From the NCBI RefSeq assembly GCF_000003195.3, contig NC_012870.2, forward strand, positions 24,482,501-24,546,500: a stretch of DNA of 64,000 bases. Reading direction: 5' to 3'. Within the stretch, counting starts at the first letter, position 1, and each line of letters begins with the position of its first letter. The stretch comes from Sorghum bicolor. Lineage: Eukaryota; Streptophyta; Magnoliopsida; Poales; Poaceae. A model generated the notes under the pieces. It saw only the letters and a list, made by a program, of their open reading frames with translations. It was not told the origin of the DNA and did no database searches. Positions 55,588 through 64,000 of this stretch are shown here, piece after piece. Both the position numbers and the translations under genes were made by a program.

Positions 55588-57150
55588 ATGGCGATGAGCA
55601 AGCGCACGGCATCACGCGCTCTCCTTGTCATGACGGCGACGGTACTCATTCTGCATCGGATCCTCTGCGCTGCTGCCTCGGCGGTCGTCGCAGCGCCGCC
55701 GGCGACGAAGCAGACGACGCGGACACCCGCGCTGTTCGTGTTCGGGGACTCCATCGTGGACCCGGGCAACAACAACGCCATCATGACGACGGTGCGCTGC
55801 AACTTCGCGCCCTACGGTCAGGACTTCCCCGGCCACAACGCCACCGGCAGGTTCAGCAACGGCAAGGTCCCCGGCGACATCCTCGGTACGTTCGTCCTTT
55901 TCCCTTTTTTTTTAAGATTAAGGATTAGAATTAGAAAAGGACAGAACTGAAGGAAAAAAAACTTTAAAAACTGTTATTACTGTCGTCGTTGAGTTGCTGC
56001 AGCCAGCCAGCTGGGCATCAAGGAGTACGTGCCGGCGTACCTCGGCACGGAGCTCAGCGATTTCGACCTCCTCACCGGCGTCAGCTTCGCGTCCGGCGGC
56101 TGCGGCTTCGACCCCCTCACCGCCGAGCTCGTGGTAACTAACCGATCGTCCTCCGTTCCAACGTCTCGATCCGAACGAACCTGCAGCAGCTCTGCATTCT
56201 GCAATGGCATCATTTTCTGATTTCCTGCTCACTCACACTCACACTCACACTGGCTGGCTGCCGTGTCATGTCATCAGTCGGTGCTCACCATGGACAACCA
56301 GCTGGACCTGTTCAAGGAGTACAAGGAGAAGCTGAAGCGCGTCGCCGGCGCCCACCGTGCCGCCGACATCGTGTCTAGTAGCCTGTACATGGTGGTCACC
56401 GGCACCGACGACCTCGCCAACACCTACTTCACCACGCCGTTCCGGCGAGACTACGACCTCGAGTCCTACATCGAGTTCGTCGTGCAGTGCGCCTCCGACT
56501 TCATCAAGGTGCGCTGACGGCGACCGATCGAACACGACGCACGCCACCAATCATATCGACCGCTCACTTCGATCGATCCATCTGGCAGAAGCTGTACGGT
56601 CAGGGCGCGCGGCGCATCAACATCGCCGGCGCGCCGCCCATCGGGTGCGTGCCGTCGCAGCGGACCAACGCCGGCGGGCTGGAGCGGGAGTGCGTGCCGC
56701 TCTACAACCAGGCTGCCGTCGTGTTCAACACGGCGCTGGAGAAGGAGATCAAGCGGCTCAACGGCAGCGAGGCGCTCCCGGGCTCCGTGCTCAAGTACAT
56801 CGACCTCTACACGCCGCTGCTCGACATGATCCAGCGCCCTGACGCCTACGGTGACCTCCGATCCTCACGCACATACACACAAATCCCAGACCCAAATCGC
56901 GTGTTTTCGCCCGAAAACAACGCCTCTCTTAACCTCTCTGTCTGTCTGTCTCCATGGTGTTGTAGGATTCAACGTGACGAACCGGGGTTGCTGCGGCACG
57001 GGGGTGTTCGAGGTGACGCTGACGTGCAACCGGTACACGGCGGAACCCTGCAGGGACCCCAGCAAGTTCCTCTTCTGGGACACCTACCACCTCACGGAGA
57101 GAGGCTACAACCTCCTCATGGCGCAGATCATTAACCGATACGGGCTCTGA
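55588..57150 (+). CDS. GDSL-type esterase/lipase, 5 exons
   Basis: SGNH-hydrolase family enzyme that cleaves ester bonds in lipids or acyl conjugates, normally secreted. Exons are 55588-55885, 56003-56133, 56278-56508, 56589-56850 and 56966-57150, all with GT-AG borders and agreeing phases, giving 368 aa. The start [21 protein letters not shown] gives a signal peptide (~1-31). An upstream in-frame ATG at 55546 is possible but weaker in context. Block I is [14 protein letters not shown] with catalytic Ser55. Block III, usually GxND, reads GTDDLANTY (185-193), so the oxyanion-hole Asn is Asp187/188. Block V is [13 protein letters not shown] with Asp345 and His348. NRGCCGTG and [10 protein letters not shown] are also typical. 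The sequence resembles plant EXL-type lipases. It is tail to tail with the F-box gene. It appears intact. Confidence 0.92.
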
Positions 57151-57198
57151 AATGGATGTCATGACAGCACAGCGCTGGACTATGGCAGCGCCGTCCAT

Positions 57199-57445
57199 AC
57201 TTCAGAGTCTTCTGCTGAATCTCTTGTGTCCTGACAACACTGAGTCATTGGGTGTATTTTGATCTTCAGAGGCTTCTGCTGAATCTCTTGTGTCTTGACA
57301 ACATTTGAGTGTAGTTTGATCTTGTAGCTGAAGTACAGCTACAGCAATCAGTGGTCCAATATCATATCCATGTTTGTATTATGATAATATATATCACCAG
57401 TCTTGTAGCTGAAGTACAGCTACAGCAATCAGTGGTCCAATATTG
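57199..57445 (+). repeat. Two local duplications in the GDSL 3' flank
   Basis: CTTCTGCTGAATCTCTTGTG occurs near 57207 and near 57268. CTTGTAGCTGAAGTACAGCT followed by ACAGCAATCAGTGGTCCAAT occurs near 57323 and 57402, with a partial third GTAGCTGAAG near 57445. They probably lie in or just after the 3' UTR. Confidence 0.85.
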
Positions 57446-57968
57446 TAGCTGAAGTTTGTATTACGAGTACAACTGTTATAATGATACTAACACTACTCCT
57501 AAACGTGACCCAATTCATCAAAAATATATAAATCAAAACAAGCAGCGATGGTAGTTGACAAACTATTTGGCTAACACAGTGACTCCATCCAGACCTCACC
57601 AGTCTTCTACTTTAGAAGGATCCAATCTGATTTCATCTCACACAAGGTGGAACACAGAAAAGCAATGCCTGCAGAATCCTGAATGGTGCAAAGAAAAAAA
57701 AGTAAAGTACACTTTTGCATGAAAAGGGATATAGGTATAAATAAATGCACAAAAAAGTCCATTTTATTATGTGCTATATACAAACTCATGGAATAAAACA
57801 AACTCCATACTTATTAAAGGTATAGCACAGTCTAACACTAGTCTAAAACCTAACCTGAACACAATAATCTAATATGCCAGCTTAAGAGCTGGCAGACAAA
57901 ACTCATACTAGGGGCTTGACATAGATAAACTGTACACTATAGATGAAAGCAATGCACTTTTTGGATCT
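57446..57968. other. Spacer between convergent GDSL and F-box genes
   Basis: It probably contains both 3' UTR ends. No separate feature was recognised. Confidence 0.5.
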
Positions 57969-59434
57969 TCAGAGAAGCTTATTCTGTGCCACCGCTTCGC
58001 AAAGCTCCTCCTCGTATAGTAAAACTCTGGGTGAGGGTGCAGCTTTACACACAGGTCTTGGCAGCCCTGGTGGCACTGAGCGTCGGAGACGCTTTGAAGG
58101 AAAAGGAGTAGGAGACTCCTGGAAGAGAACAGCTGTGATTGGCTTCACATCAACCAGCTTGAGGCGTGAAAGGCGAGCAGCATGTTTTGGAGCCCTTGGT
58201 GTCCTTGGGGTGGAGACACGCACGTCCTTGCCATCGATCCTAATGAGCATGCAATGTTGTCGGAAGAGATTAGGGTGTTACTAAATCAGCACTATCTGAT
58301 AAACAAATAAAATGCAGCTAACCTTAAGAAAGGCCAATGCTCCGTTGGAAGAGGAGTTTTGTTTAGGAGCAACTCCTGTCTGCTTCGATCTGGAGTGGTG
58401 TAATTGAAATGGTACTGCCTGGCCAGTTCAACCTAGTTTGCATTACCATTAAAAGTGAGCTTGGAAATAGAAATAAAAGGGAGTAAAGCATATGTTGACT
58501 GCTGAGAATGCAAAATAAACATGTAAAATGTCAAGGATGCAATTAACTTAATAAATAGATAGTTGGGCATACAAAAACAGTGACAGAATTGACAAGAATG
58601 TAATGGCATGCTAATACATAATCCCAAGATGAGAAACTACTAATGGAAGATGCAAGTAGGACATATAGCACTATGTCATTTCTTAATGGAAGGGAAAGCA
58701 ACTTTTTTTGCATGTTGCAATATCAGATAACATCATTCATCCTTATTAATGAGAGAATGAAATGAGTGTACGTCAGCAATGTGCAAAAAGCAAGACATCA
58801 GTTACTTTGCTTCGAAAATATGTCATTATTTCAATGCAGACTGAAATTTGTAGGAGAACAAGGAAGCGAGGAAAAATGAGACTTTTATCCACTTTACAAA
58901 TAAAGAATGCAACAGCTAAGAGTCGATACTTACTGCTTTTCGAATCCTTTTTGAAACATGGAAAACAGCCTTCAGTTGGTCATGGTGCAAGCAACACATG
59001 ATCTTGATCTTTGCAGCAAAACAAAGGCAATCAGGTTTACCATAAATATAATCACTAAAGTTAACAAAAAGGTGGTTGTTTCAGTTCCATACCAGCAAAT
59101 CAAGTGGAAGTGATTCAAGCCTTGAATCACCACCAAACACAGATGCATCAGGAGTCTTTGGAGTCTTTGGCAATACCTGCCCCTTGTTACTATCAAATGG
59201 CTCAAAATTGAGTCTTGCAGGGGACAAAATTGGTGTATTGCTTTCTAAGAGAACCTCAGGTTGTGGAGGCAACTCCAGCTCATCTTTCACATTCAACAGA
59301 ATCCTTTTCTTCCCAATGTCCCTGCTTGTACTCCTACTATAACGAATCTGAGCCAGGGCACCAGGTTTCAAGTACTTGTTCTTTGCATGTTTCACTCGTT
59401 TCTTCTGCTTCATTGTCATTGATCCAGACCCCAT
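57969..59434 (-). CDS. F-box protein (FBS/SKIP27-like), 4 coding exons
   Basis: Coding exons on the minus strand are 59093-59434, 58934-59008, 58323-58432 and 57969-58239, all GT-AG with matching phases, giving 265 aa. The N-terminal part (MGSGSMTMKQKKRVKHAKN, then KYLKPGALAQIRYSRSTSRD) is basic. A compact F-box spans the exon 1/2 border: LESLPLDLL then IKIMCCLHHDQLKAVFHVSK then RIRKA (about 106-139), followed by VELARQYHFNYTTPDRSRQ. This pattern (HDxL...FHVSKxIRxA...HFxYxTP) is that of the small plant F-box proteins around At1g61340 (FBS1) and At4g35930. They bind SKP1 in SCF ubiquitin ligases and some are stress-induced. The C-terminus is proline- and serine-rich with STPRTPRAPKHAARL. A splice acceptor (TTTTAG) 17 bases before the ATG implies a 5'-UTR intron. 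It appears intact. Confidence 0.88.
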
Positions 59435-59450
59435 GGTGATTGCTATTCAC

Positions 59451-61223
59451 GCTAAAATTAGAAGTGGCAGGTGTTGTAGAACTTTGTTTCTTTTCCAGTT
59501 TCATGTCAGCTTCAACACAGGGGGAGAGAAATTAAGAGATTAGGATAAGAGTAAAAATGAGTGTCACAGCTTTTAAGAAATCAGTCACTTTGGATAAATT
59601 CAAGTTCCACGGTCCACCTGACAGTTAACTATACTGAAAAACACCCAGACAGAACAAATAATCTGTATAACTATAATGAAAATGAAAAGACAACAGAGCT
59701 TACGCATTCACATGTGTATCCATCATTTAACTAAACTATAAACCCCTTTTCTGAAAAGAAAATATTGCAAAGACTCAACATAGCTAAACATAATTTCCAA
59801 TATCAGCTTGGCATAGACGAAATAATTGCTTGATATTGATATATTTATTGAACTAGAATTACCAATATCAAATTGACATAGCAACACAGAACATGCCAAC
59901 CCAAAAAAGGTCATACTGGAAAACACATGGGCAAATCATAGACACGACATCACACAGCAAAGTTTCTAGAAATTAAGTCTTGCAAATTAAAGGACAATGA
60001 GGTGGTTGTTTATTTATGCTCTATAAGTGAAGTTTATCAAGGCAAAAAAAAATCCCTGGGGAAATCTGGACATCGATAAGGACTACATCAAGCACAACAT
60101 TTTTATAACAAAGATCAAAACCTTCCATTTTACTCTGCGTCAAGCACATGCACTACACAAGCAAAGACAAATGTGTAAAACATGGTCTCGATGACTAAAT
60201 AGTAGTAAAAGCTTTTGAAGATTCGATTCATCTAATCATCTTGTATCGTCGATTAAATGTTTAATCCTTAAATAGTAGTAGTATTAAGAAGTACTTAACA
60301 AACTTTTGCCAATTAGAACAACCATTATTGTAGTATAGATTAAATGCTTAAACCTCTGAGTAGTAGCAGTATTAATATTAATCCATTTTTGTCAATGGAT
60401 TAATAATCATTGGCAAATAGTACTAGTATTAAGGGCCAGTTTGGATCCAAAGGGTAATTGTTTTTAACTGCTAAAAATGAGAACTAGCTGATCAAAACAG
60501 GCTACAATAATGGTTGTTAGGCTACGTGTTAGGTGTGCTAAAAATTATCCAAGCCCCTGGCTATTTGTTAGGCAATTAACTAGACACAGCCAGCTAAGAG
60601 CTAACAAGAGTCAATACTACTCAATAGACATTGATAGCGATGTAAGCACCTAGTAATAGCCAGGATCCAAATACGCTTAGCTGGCTTTTTTTTCCACTTT
60701 CTTAGCTGCCAATAGCCAATCCAAACATATGCACCTAATAGTACAATCTTTTCTGTAGCAGCAATTAAATGTTGGATCTATGGTTACTTGCATCCTAAGT
60801 AATATTGAACAGAGCACCCGAAAAGGATCTGTTGCAACGACTTATTACCATGCACAAAAAGTAGAACATTCAGCGGGGGAAAATTTGCGGGAGACGGAGA
60901 CGATTTTGCCGCCCAAAAAATAGATCCCAAATCTACCAGAGATCTGGAGGGCCCAGCAACTACAGCTACAAATCCGCGACCCCAGAATCTCCATAGCACC
61001 ACCGAAGCAGCAGATCTCGAAGGACAAGACTCTACAAGAGTCAAGAAGCAGCAAGGCGCGGCCGCATCCAATCCAGTCGCAAACGAACCGCGCTTGAAGA
61101 GAGCTAGCACGGGACGCGAGGCCGCACAACGATAGAGCTAAAAGACGCGGTATTTGGAGGAAGCAGGAGGAGTATGAGCGGAAGCATGGACGGAGGAGGG
61201 ATTGAATGAATGAATGGTTTACC
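59451..61223 (-). other. Probable 5'-UTR intron of the F-box gene
   Basis: On the minus strand an acceptor TTTTAG/CGTGAATAGC lies at 59451 and a donor AACAG/GTAAACC at 61222. The GC-rich block to the right of 61223 would be the non-coding first exon. The ~1.77-kb length is plausible for a leader intron. It contains a MITE at 60433-60735. Frames in 60784-61375 are overlapping shadows without domains. This is inferred from splice signals only. Confidence 0.55.
60433..60735. mobile_element. Possible MITE with TAA target duplication
   Basis: Left end GGGCCAGTTTGGATCC and right end complement GGTGCATATGTTTGGATTGG share TTTGGAT, and TAA flanks both sides (60430-60432, 60736-60738). The inverted repeat is poor, so this is tentative. 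Confidence 0.5.
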
Positions 61224-61560
61224 TGAAACAGGCCGCGCAGCTCAGGACCAGGAGGCGGCTCCCATCCTGCCGTGCCGTGCCGCCTGCGAAGGGAGAGCGA
61301 AACCGAGCGCGAGCTGGTGGTTGTTCGTTCCCTGACACCGCCGGCGGGCGCGAGCTGGTGGTTGTTCCCTGACACCGCCGGCGAGCGCGAGCTGGCAGCT
61401 CCCTGACACCGCCGGGGGGCGAATCAACGGGCGCCGCAACCGCAGGCAGGCCTATCGCAATAAATTTTCTCGCCTAGAGAGGGAGAGAGAGAAGGGAAAG
61501 GAAGAGGAACGGCGCTTTTGTACCAAGGCGGGTGGAATTGGAGGGAAAACCGAAAATTTT
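61223..61560 (-). promoter_or_regulatory. Probable promoter and 5' leader of the F-box gene
   Basis: GC-rich stretch upstream of the predicted donor. It contains two to three imperfect repeats of a GGCGGTGTCAGGGAAC-type unit (61330-61415) and a purine-rich tract near 61480-61505. No clear TATA box. The transcription start cannot be placed from sequence alone. Confidence 0.4.
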
Positions 61561-61569
61561 CGGCGGGGG

Positions 61570-61581
61570 TTGGCGCCAAAA
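61570..61581. promoter_or_regulatory. Palindromic E2F-type site
   Basis: TTGGCGCCAAAA contains TTTTGGCGCC on the minus strand, matching the E2F consensus TTTSSCGC with a palindromic core. It lies upstream of the predicted first exon of the F-box gene. Function is inferred from the motif only. Confidence 0.4.
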
Positions 61582-62234
61582 CCAGGTCCAGCAGGAGCAG
61601 AGGACGCGGAGCGGGACCCGCCGCCAGGGTCGTGGGGTAGGGGAGGATCGGATCTGAGCTGGAGCCCGTGCCGTCGTCATCTAGGGGCGCGGGTCAGCCG
61701 TACGTGCGCCGTGCGCGCGCCGACGCGGGGAATCCCGATGCCGAGACGACGACACCTTCCGAAACCGTGCTCGGTCGACAGTCGGCGCCCCCTCTGACGA
61801 GTGGGTCCCACGTCAACGGCGTCAGCTGCGTCGTGAGCATGGTGGTGGGGGTTTGGGCCCAGGTGGGGGACCGACGTGTGGTTCCGTTTCCTTTCATGGC
61901 GAGGCCGCGTGGGTTTGGGCCCAGGCCACGGCGGGGGCGGGGGGCGCAGCGCAGGTGTCTGCGACGCGGAAACCGTGGAGCTCAGCGTGGCGTTGGCGGG
62001 ATTCCATCCCCAAGTCCCAACTTCTCGTTCGGTCGTTTCCGTCGGTGGGAGCGCATGCGTATCGGCTGTCGGCATCGTGCCGAGGTCCGAGGAGATCGGC
62101 CTCGGCGAGGCGTGTGCCTCTGCATTAGCGTGGGGCGTTGCGTGGCAAGATGAGTGTGGCTTGTGGGTACACACATTTTGAACTTCCAATAAATACGTAT
62201 CGATGCGAGTTCTTTTCCAATTGATGGACACTAA
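61582..62234. other. GC-rich flank, no gene recognised
   Basis: Many overlapping open frames on both strands reflect GC content. None shows a domain, splice model or codon pattern I can support. Confidence 0.45.
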
Positions 62235-62660
62235 AGCACTTACAACGTAGATTCTATCATAGAATCTAAAGTTATTTAGAGTAAGTTTAATAGTACAGTT
62301 TACTTGCTTTGCAGCCCACCCATACAATAGTTAGTTATTCACTATTAATACATGGCCCACTTATCTCTCTCACAAAGTTTCTTGGTTTTTGTGTCTAAGC
62401 TGGCTGTAAGCTTACAGCCTGCTTCTCCTCTCTCTCCTTCCTTCTCTCCTCCACATCAGCATTTAGCCAGCTTACAGCCCACCATAATACTTGCTCTTAC
62501 TACCTCGAACAATATAGGCTTAGAGTTTAAATAAGACTTGGAGTCTTACTTTTTATACCTCTTTCTTCAATAAATATGTTGTCACATCAGCAAAATACCA
62601 TAAATAATATGTAATTAATTGTCTTGTACTCTGTGATAGAGTCTTGCATTGTGAGTGTCC
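62235..62660. mobile_element. Tourist-like MITE (TAA target), interrupted by a second MITE
   Basis: Left end AGCACTTACAACGTAG and right end complement GGACACTCACAATGC; TAA at 62232-62234 and 62661-62663. Interior is homologous to 62664-62869 and 50622-50827. It is split at 62279-62496. Confidence 0.82.
62279..62496. mobile_element. Tourist-like MITE nested in the preceding MITE
   Basis: Ends GAGTAAGTTTAATAGT and the complement GAGCAAGTATTATGG. TTA duplication at 62276-62278 and 62497-62499. Interior contains CAGCTTACAGCC and its partner AGCTGGCTGTAAGC. Confidence 0.85.
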
Positions 62661-62663
62661 TAA

Positions 62664-62869
62664 GGGCACTCACAATGTAGACTCTATCATAGAGTCTAAA
62701 GTTATTTATTACCTCGAACAATGTGGACTTGGAGTCTAAATAAGACTTGGAGTCTTATTTTTTCTACCTCTTTCTTCAATAAATATGCTGCCACATCAGC
62801 AAAATATCATAAATAATATGTAATTAATTGTCTTGGACTCTGTTATAGAGTCTTGCATTGGGAGTGCCC
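62664..62869. mobile_element. Tourist-like MITE (TAA target), adjacent to the previous copy
   Basis: Ends GGGCACTCACAATG and CATTGGGAGTGCCC. TAA at 62661-62663 (shared with the left neighbour) and 62870-62872. Well preserved. Confidence 0.9.
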
Positions 62870-62954
62870 TAATACTTCTTCCCTACCCTCAATGCACTCT
62901 TCATGTAGTATACTCCCTCGTATCCTAAAGAGAAGACGCACTGATATGATGCTT

Positions 62955-63040
62955 ACGTTTGCGAGGCCTATTTGCTACCGGGATTCGAACCGTTGCCCTC
63001 TGGGCTCAGGCTGTAGAGTCTTGGCCAGCTAAGCTACAAT
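62955..63040 (-). mobile_element. tRNA-derived SINE-like sequence
   Basis: On the minus strand an A-box TAGCTTAGCTGG (63025-63036) and a B-box GGTTCGAATCC (62981-62991) match the RNA polymerase III internal promoter. They lie 33 bases apart. A tRNA cloverleaf does not form well between them, which favours a SINE head or a tRNA pseudogene over a working tRNA. The 3' boundary is unclear. Confidence 0.6.
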
Positions 63041-63189
63041 TGATTGTTGTATAGATAGCACCCCGCTCTGTATTTAATAAGAGCAAGACAGGAAAACTAA
63101 CCCCTAATTAATCACCCCTTGGTAATCATACTCATGTCATAAACGTCATCTAATTAGGATACAGATGGAGTATTTTTAACTTCCATTAA

Positions 63190-63433
63190 CGTCTTGTTTA
63201 GTTTACTCCAAAACCCAAAAACATTTTAAGATTCCTCGTCACATCAAATCTTGCAGTACATGCATAGAACATTAAATATAATTAAAAAGAAATAATTAAT
63301 TATACAGTTTGTCTATAATTTGAGAGACGAATCTTTTAAGTCTAGTTAGTCTATAGTCAAACAATAATTAATAAATAAAAACAAAAGGTGCTACAGTACC
63401 AAAAACTTTTCACTTCCTCAACTAAACAAGGCT
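63190..63433. mobile_element. Tourist/Harbinger-like MITE, degenerate
   Basis: Ends GTCTTGTTTAGTTTACTCC and CTCAACTAAACAAGGC. Interior TACATGCATAGAACATTAAATATAA-type sequence matches the other copies. The target duplication is not clear. Confidence 0.75.
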
Positions 63434-63488
63434 GGAGTTGGCAGGCACATTTGCAAAAGTGCATTGATTGATATGAAAAGTGAATTGA

Positions 63489-63659
63489 GGCCTTGTTTAG
63501 TTCATCCCAAATCCAAAAACTTTTCAAGATTTCCCGCCACATCGAATCTTGCGGCATATGCATGAGCATAGTTAGTCTATAATTGGACAATAATTACCAA
63601 ATACAAACGAGAGTGCTACAATAATGAAATCCAAAAAGTTTTCGGATCTAAACAAGGCC
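63489..63659. mobile_element. Tourist/Harbinger-like MITE, internally deleted
   Basis: Ends GGCCTTGTTTAGTTC and ATCTAAACAAGGCC. TGA duplication at 63486-63488 and 63660-63662. At 171 bp it is ~70 bp shorter than its relatives, so the middle is deleted. Confidence 0.9.
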
Positions 63660-63666
63660 TGAGCGG

Positions 63667-63905
63667 TGTCGGTGTTTGGACTCGCAGTCCCAACACTAAC
63701 GAGTGATTTTGTATCTGCATGTCCTAATCCGGATGGTTATGCAGAAAGAACACAAGAGGTTTATATTAGTTCAGGCCGAGAATGCTCTACGTCCAGTATG
63801 AGGAGAAGACTTCTACTATCCTGCGCCAAAGTGCTTGTAGTAGGGTTACAAGCGGGATGCTAGAGAGGGAATGGATCTCAGGTCTCGCCTCTATGTATGC
63901 AAGGT
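63667..63905 (+). mobile_element. LTR 5' fragment of a Ty3/gypsy-like element
   Basis: It begins TGTCGGTGTTTGGACTCG. It continues with GAACACAAGAGGTTTATA and GAATGCTCTACGTCCAGT, phrases common to grass gypsy LTRs. It stops where Sirevirus LTR sequence starts. Confidence 0.5.
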
Positions 63906-64000
63906 TGAAAGGTCCTTGTTTGGTTTTGGTAATTGAGTGACAACTTAGGTGGACTAATAGTGTTTATGTGAGATACACAGGAGATTAGTCCACATGTGAT
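63906..64000 (+). mobile_element. Sirevirus LTR start, runs off the window
   Basis: It begins TGAAAGGTCCTTGTTTGG and continues TAATTGAGTGACAAC, TTTATGTGAGATACACAGG, the usual beginning of Opie/Ji-like LTRs. Its TGAAAGG start is the inverse of the CCTTTCA end of the fragment at 22112. Confidence 0.7.

Noticed and set aside
60784..61439. Minus-strand frames of 65-176 codons near the F-box leader
   Set aside because: They span the proposed leader exon and 5'-UTR intron, lack any domain and overlap each other in different frames.
61668..62327. Frames up to 216 codons on both strands
   Set aside because: Overlapping GC-driven frames without motifs or splice support; part runs into MITE sequence.
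62955..63040. Functional tRNA gene on the minus strand
   Set aside because: The A- and B-boxes are good but the arms do not pair well and no anticodon loop of proper form is seen, so a SINE-like origin is preferred.

Overview
This is plant nuclear DNA from a grass, most likely Sorghum or a close Andropogoneae relative. The species call is an inference from the many GGCCTTGTTTA-type Tourist MITEs, Stowaway MITEs with CTCCCTCC ends, and the styles of the CACTA, Sirevirus, Tekay and Athila-like elements. Genes are intron-containing and GC-rich in their coding parts. About two thirds of the window is transposable-element sequence.

Left part (1-22.6 kb). A decayed CACTA element (subterminal repeats ~441-760, TNP2 transposase pseudogene 1606-4793, Ulp1-protease remnant ~5745-5836) is followed by a nest of retrotransposons. 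The outermost layer is an old Athila-like non-autonomous element (LTR 5969-8569, internal pieces 8570-9788 and 20584-21418). Its LTR holds a 1.0-kb hAT-like element (6647-7665, 8-bp TSD TAGCACGC). Its internal region holds a solo Tekay-type LTR (9789-20583, TSD TCAGT). That solo LTR is split by a young Athila-like element on the minus strand (11127-19100, TSD ATTAT, tRNA-Asp primer site). A Sirevirus LTR fragment (21419-22112) and a CACTA end (to 22774) follow.

Middle part (22.6-39.0 kb). A ~570-bp segment occurs twice in direct orientation (22594-23162 and 38432-39003). The 15.3 kb between the copies holds a truncated Tekay-like pol fragment fused to an Athila-like LTR (25627-38431). A structurally intact Tekay-like chromovirus (26148-37764, TSD TCCTA, 2.73-kb near-identical LTRs, unbroken 1484-aa Gag-Pol and an extra 265-aa ORF 5' of gag) sits inside that LTR.

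Right part (39.0-64 kb). This is a gene-bearing stretch with five host genes: a UDP-glycosyltransferase (39277-41109, minus, 2 exons), a small RING-H2 protein (48158-48514, minus), a Trm112-like/UPF0434 small protein (52622-53699, minus, 3 exons), a GDSL esterase/lipase (55588-57150, plus, 5 exons) and an F-box protein (57969-59434, minus, 4 coding exons, probable long 5'-UTR intron to ~61223). The last two genes are tail to tail. MITEs, a tRNA-derived SINE-like sequence, a truncated Sirevirus (44571-47232) and two LTR fragments at the right edge fill the spaces.

The genes do not form a pathway; they are ordinary dispersed plant genes. I did not find a clearly new biological system. The points most worth a second look are the intact Tekay-like element with its extra ORF, the non-autonomous Athila-like family with a doubled retropepsin region and an unrecognised 247-aa ORF, the direct repeat around the 15-kb retroelement block, and two cases of MITEs sitting head to tail on one shared target trinucleotide.
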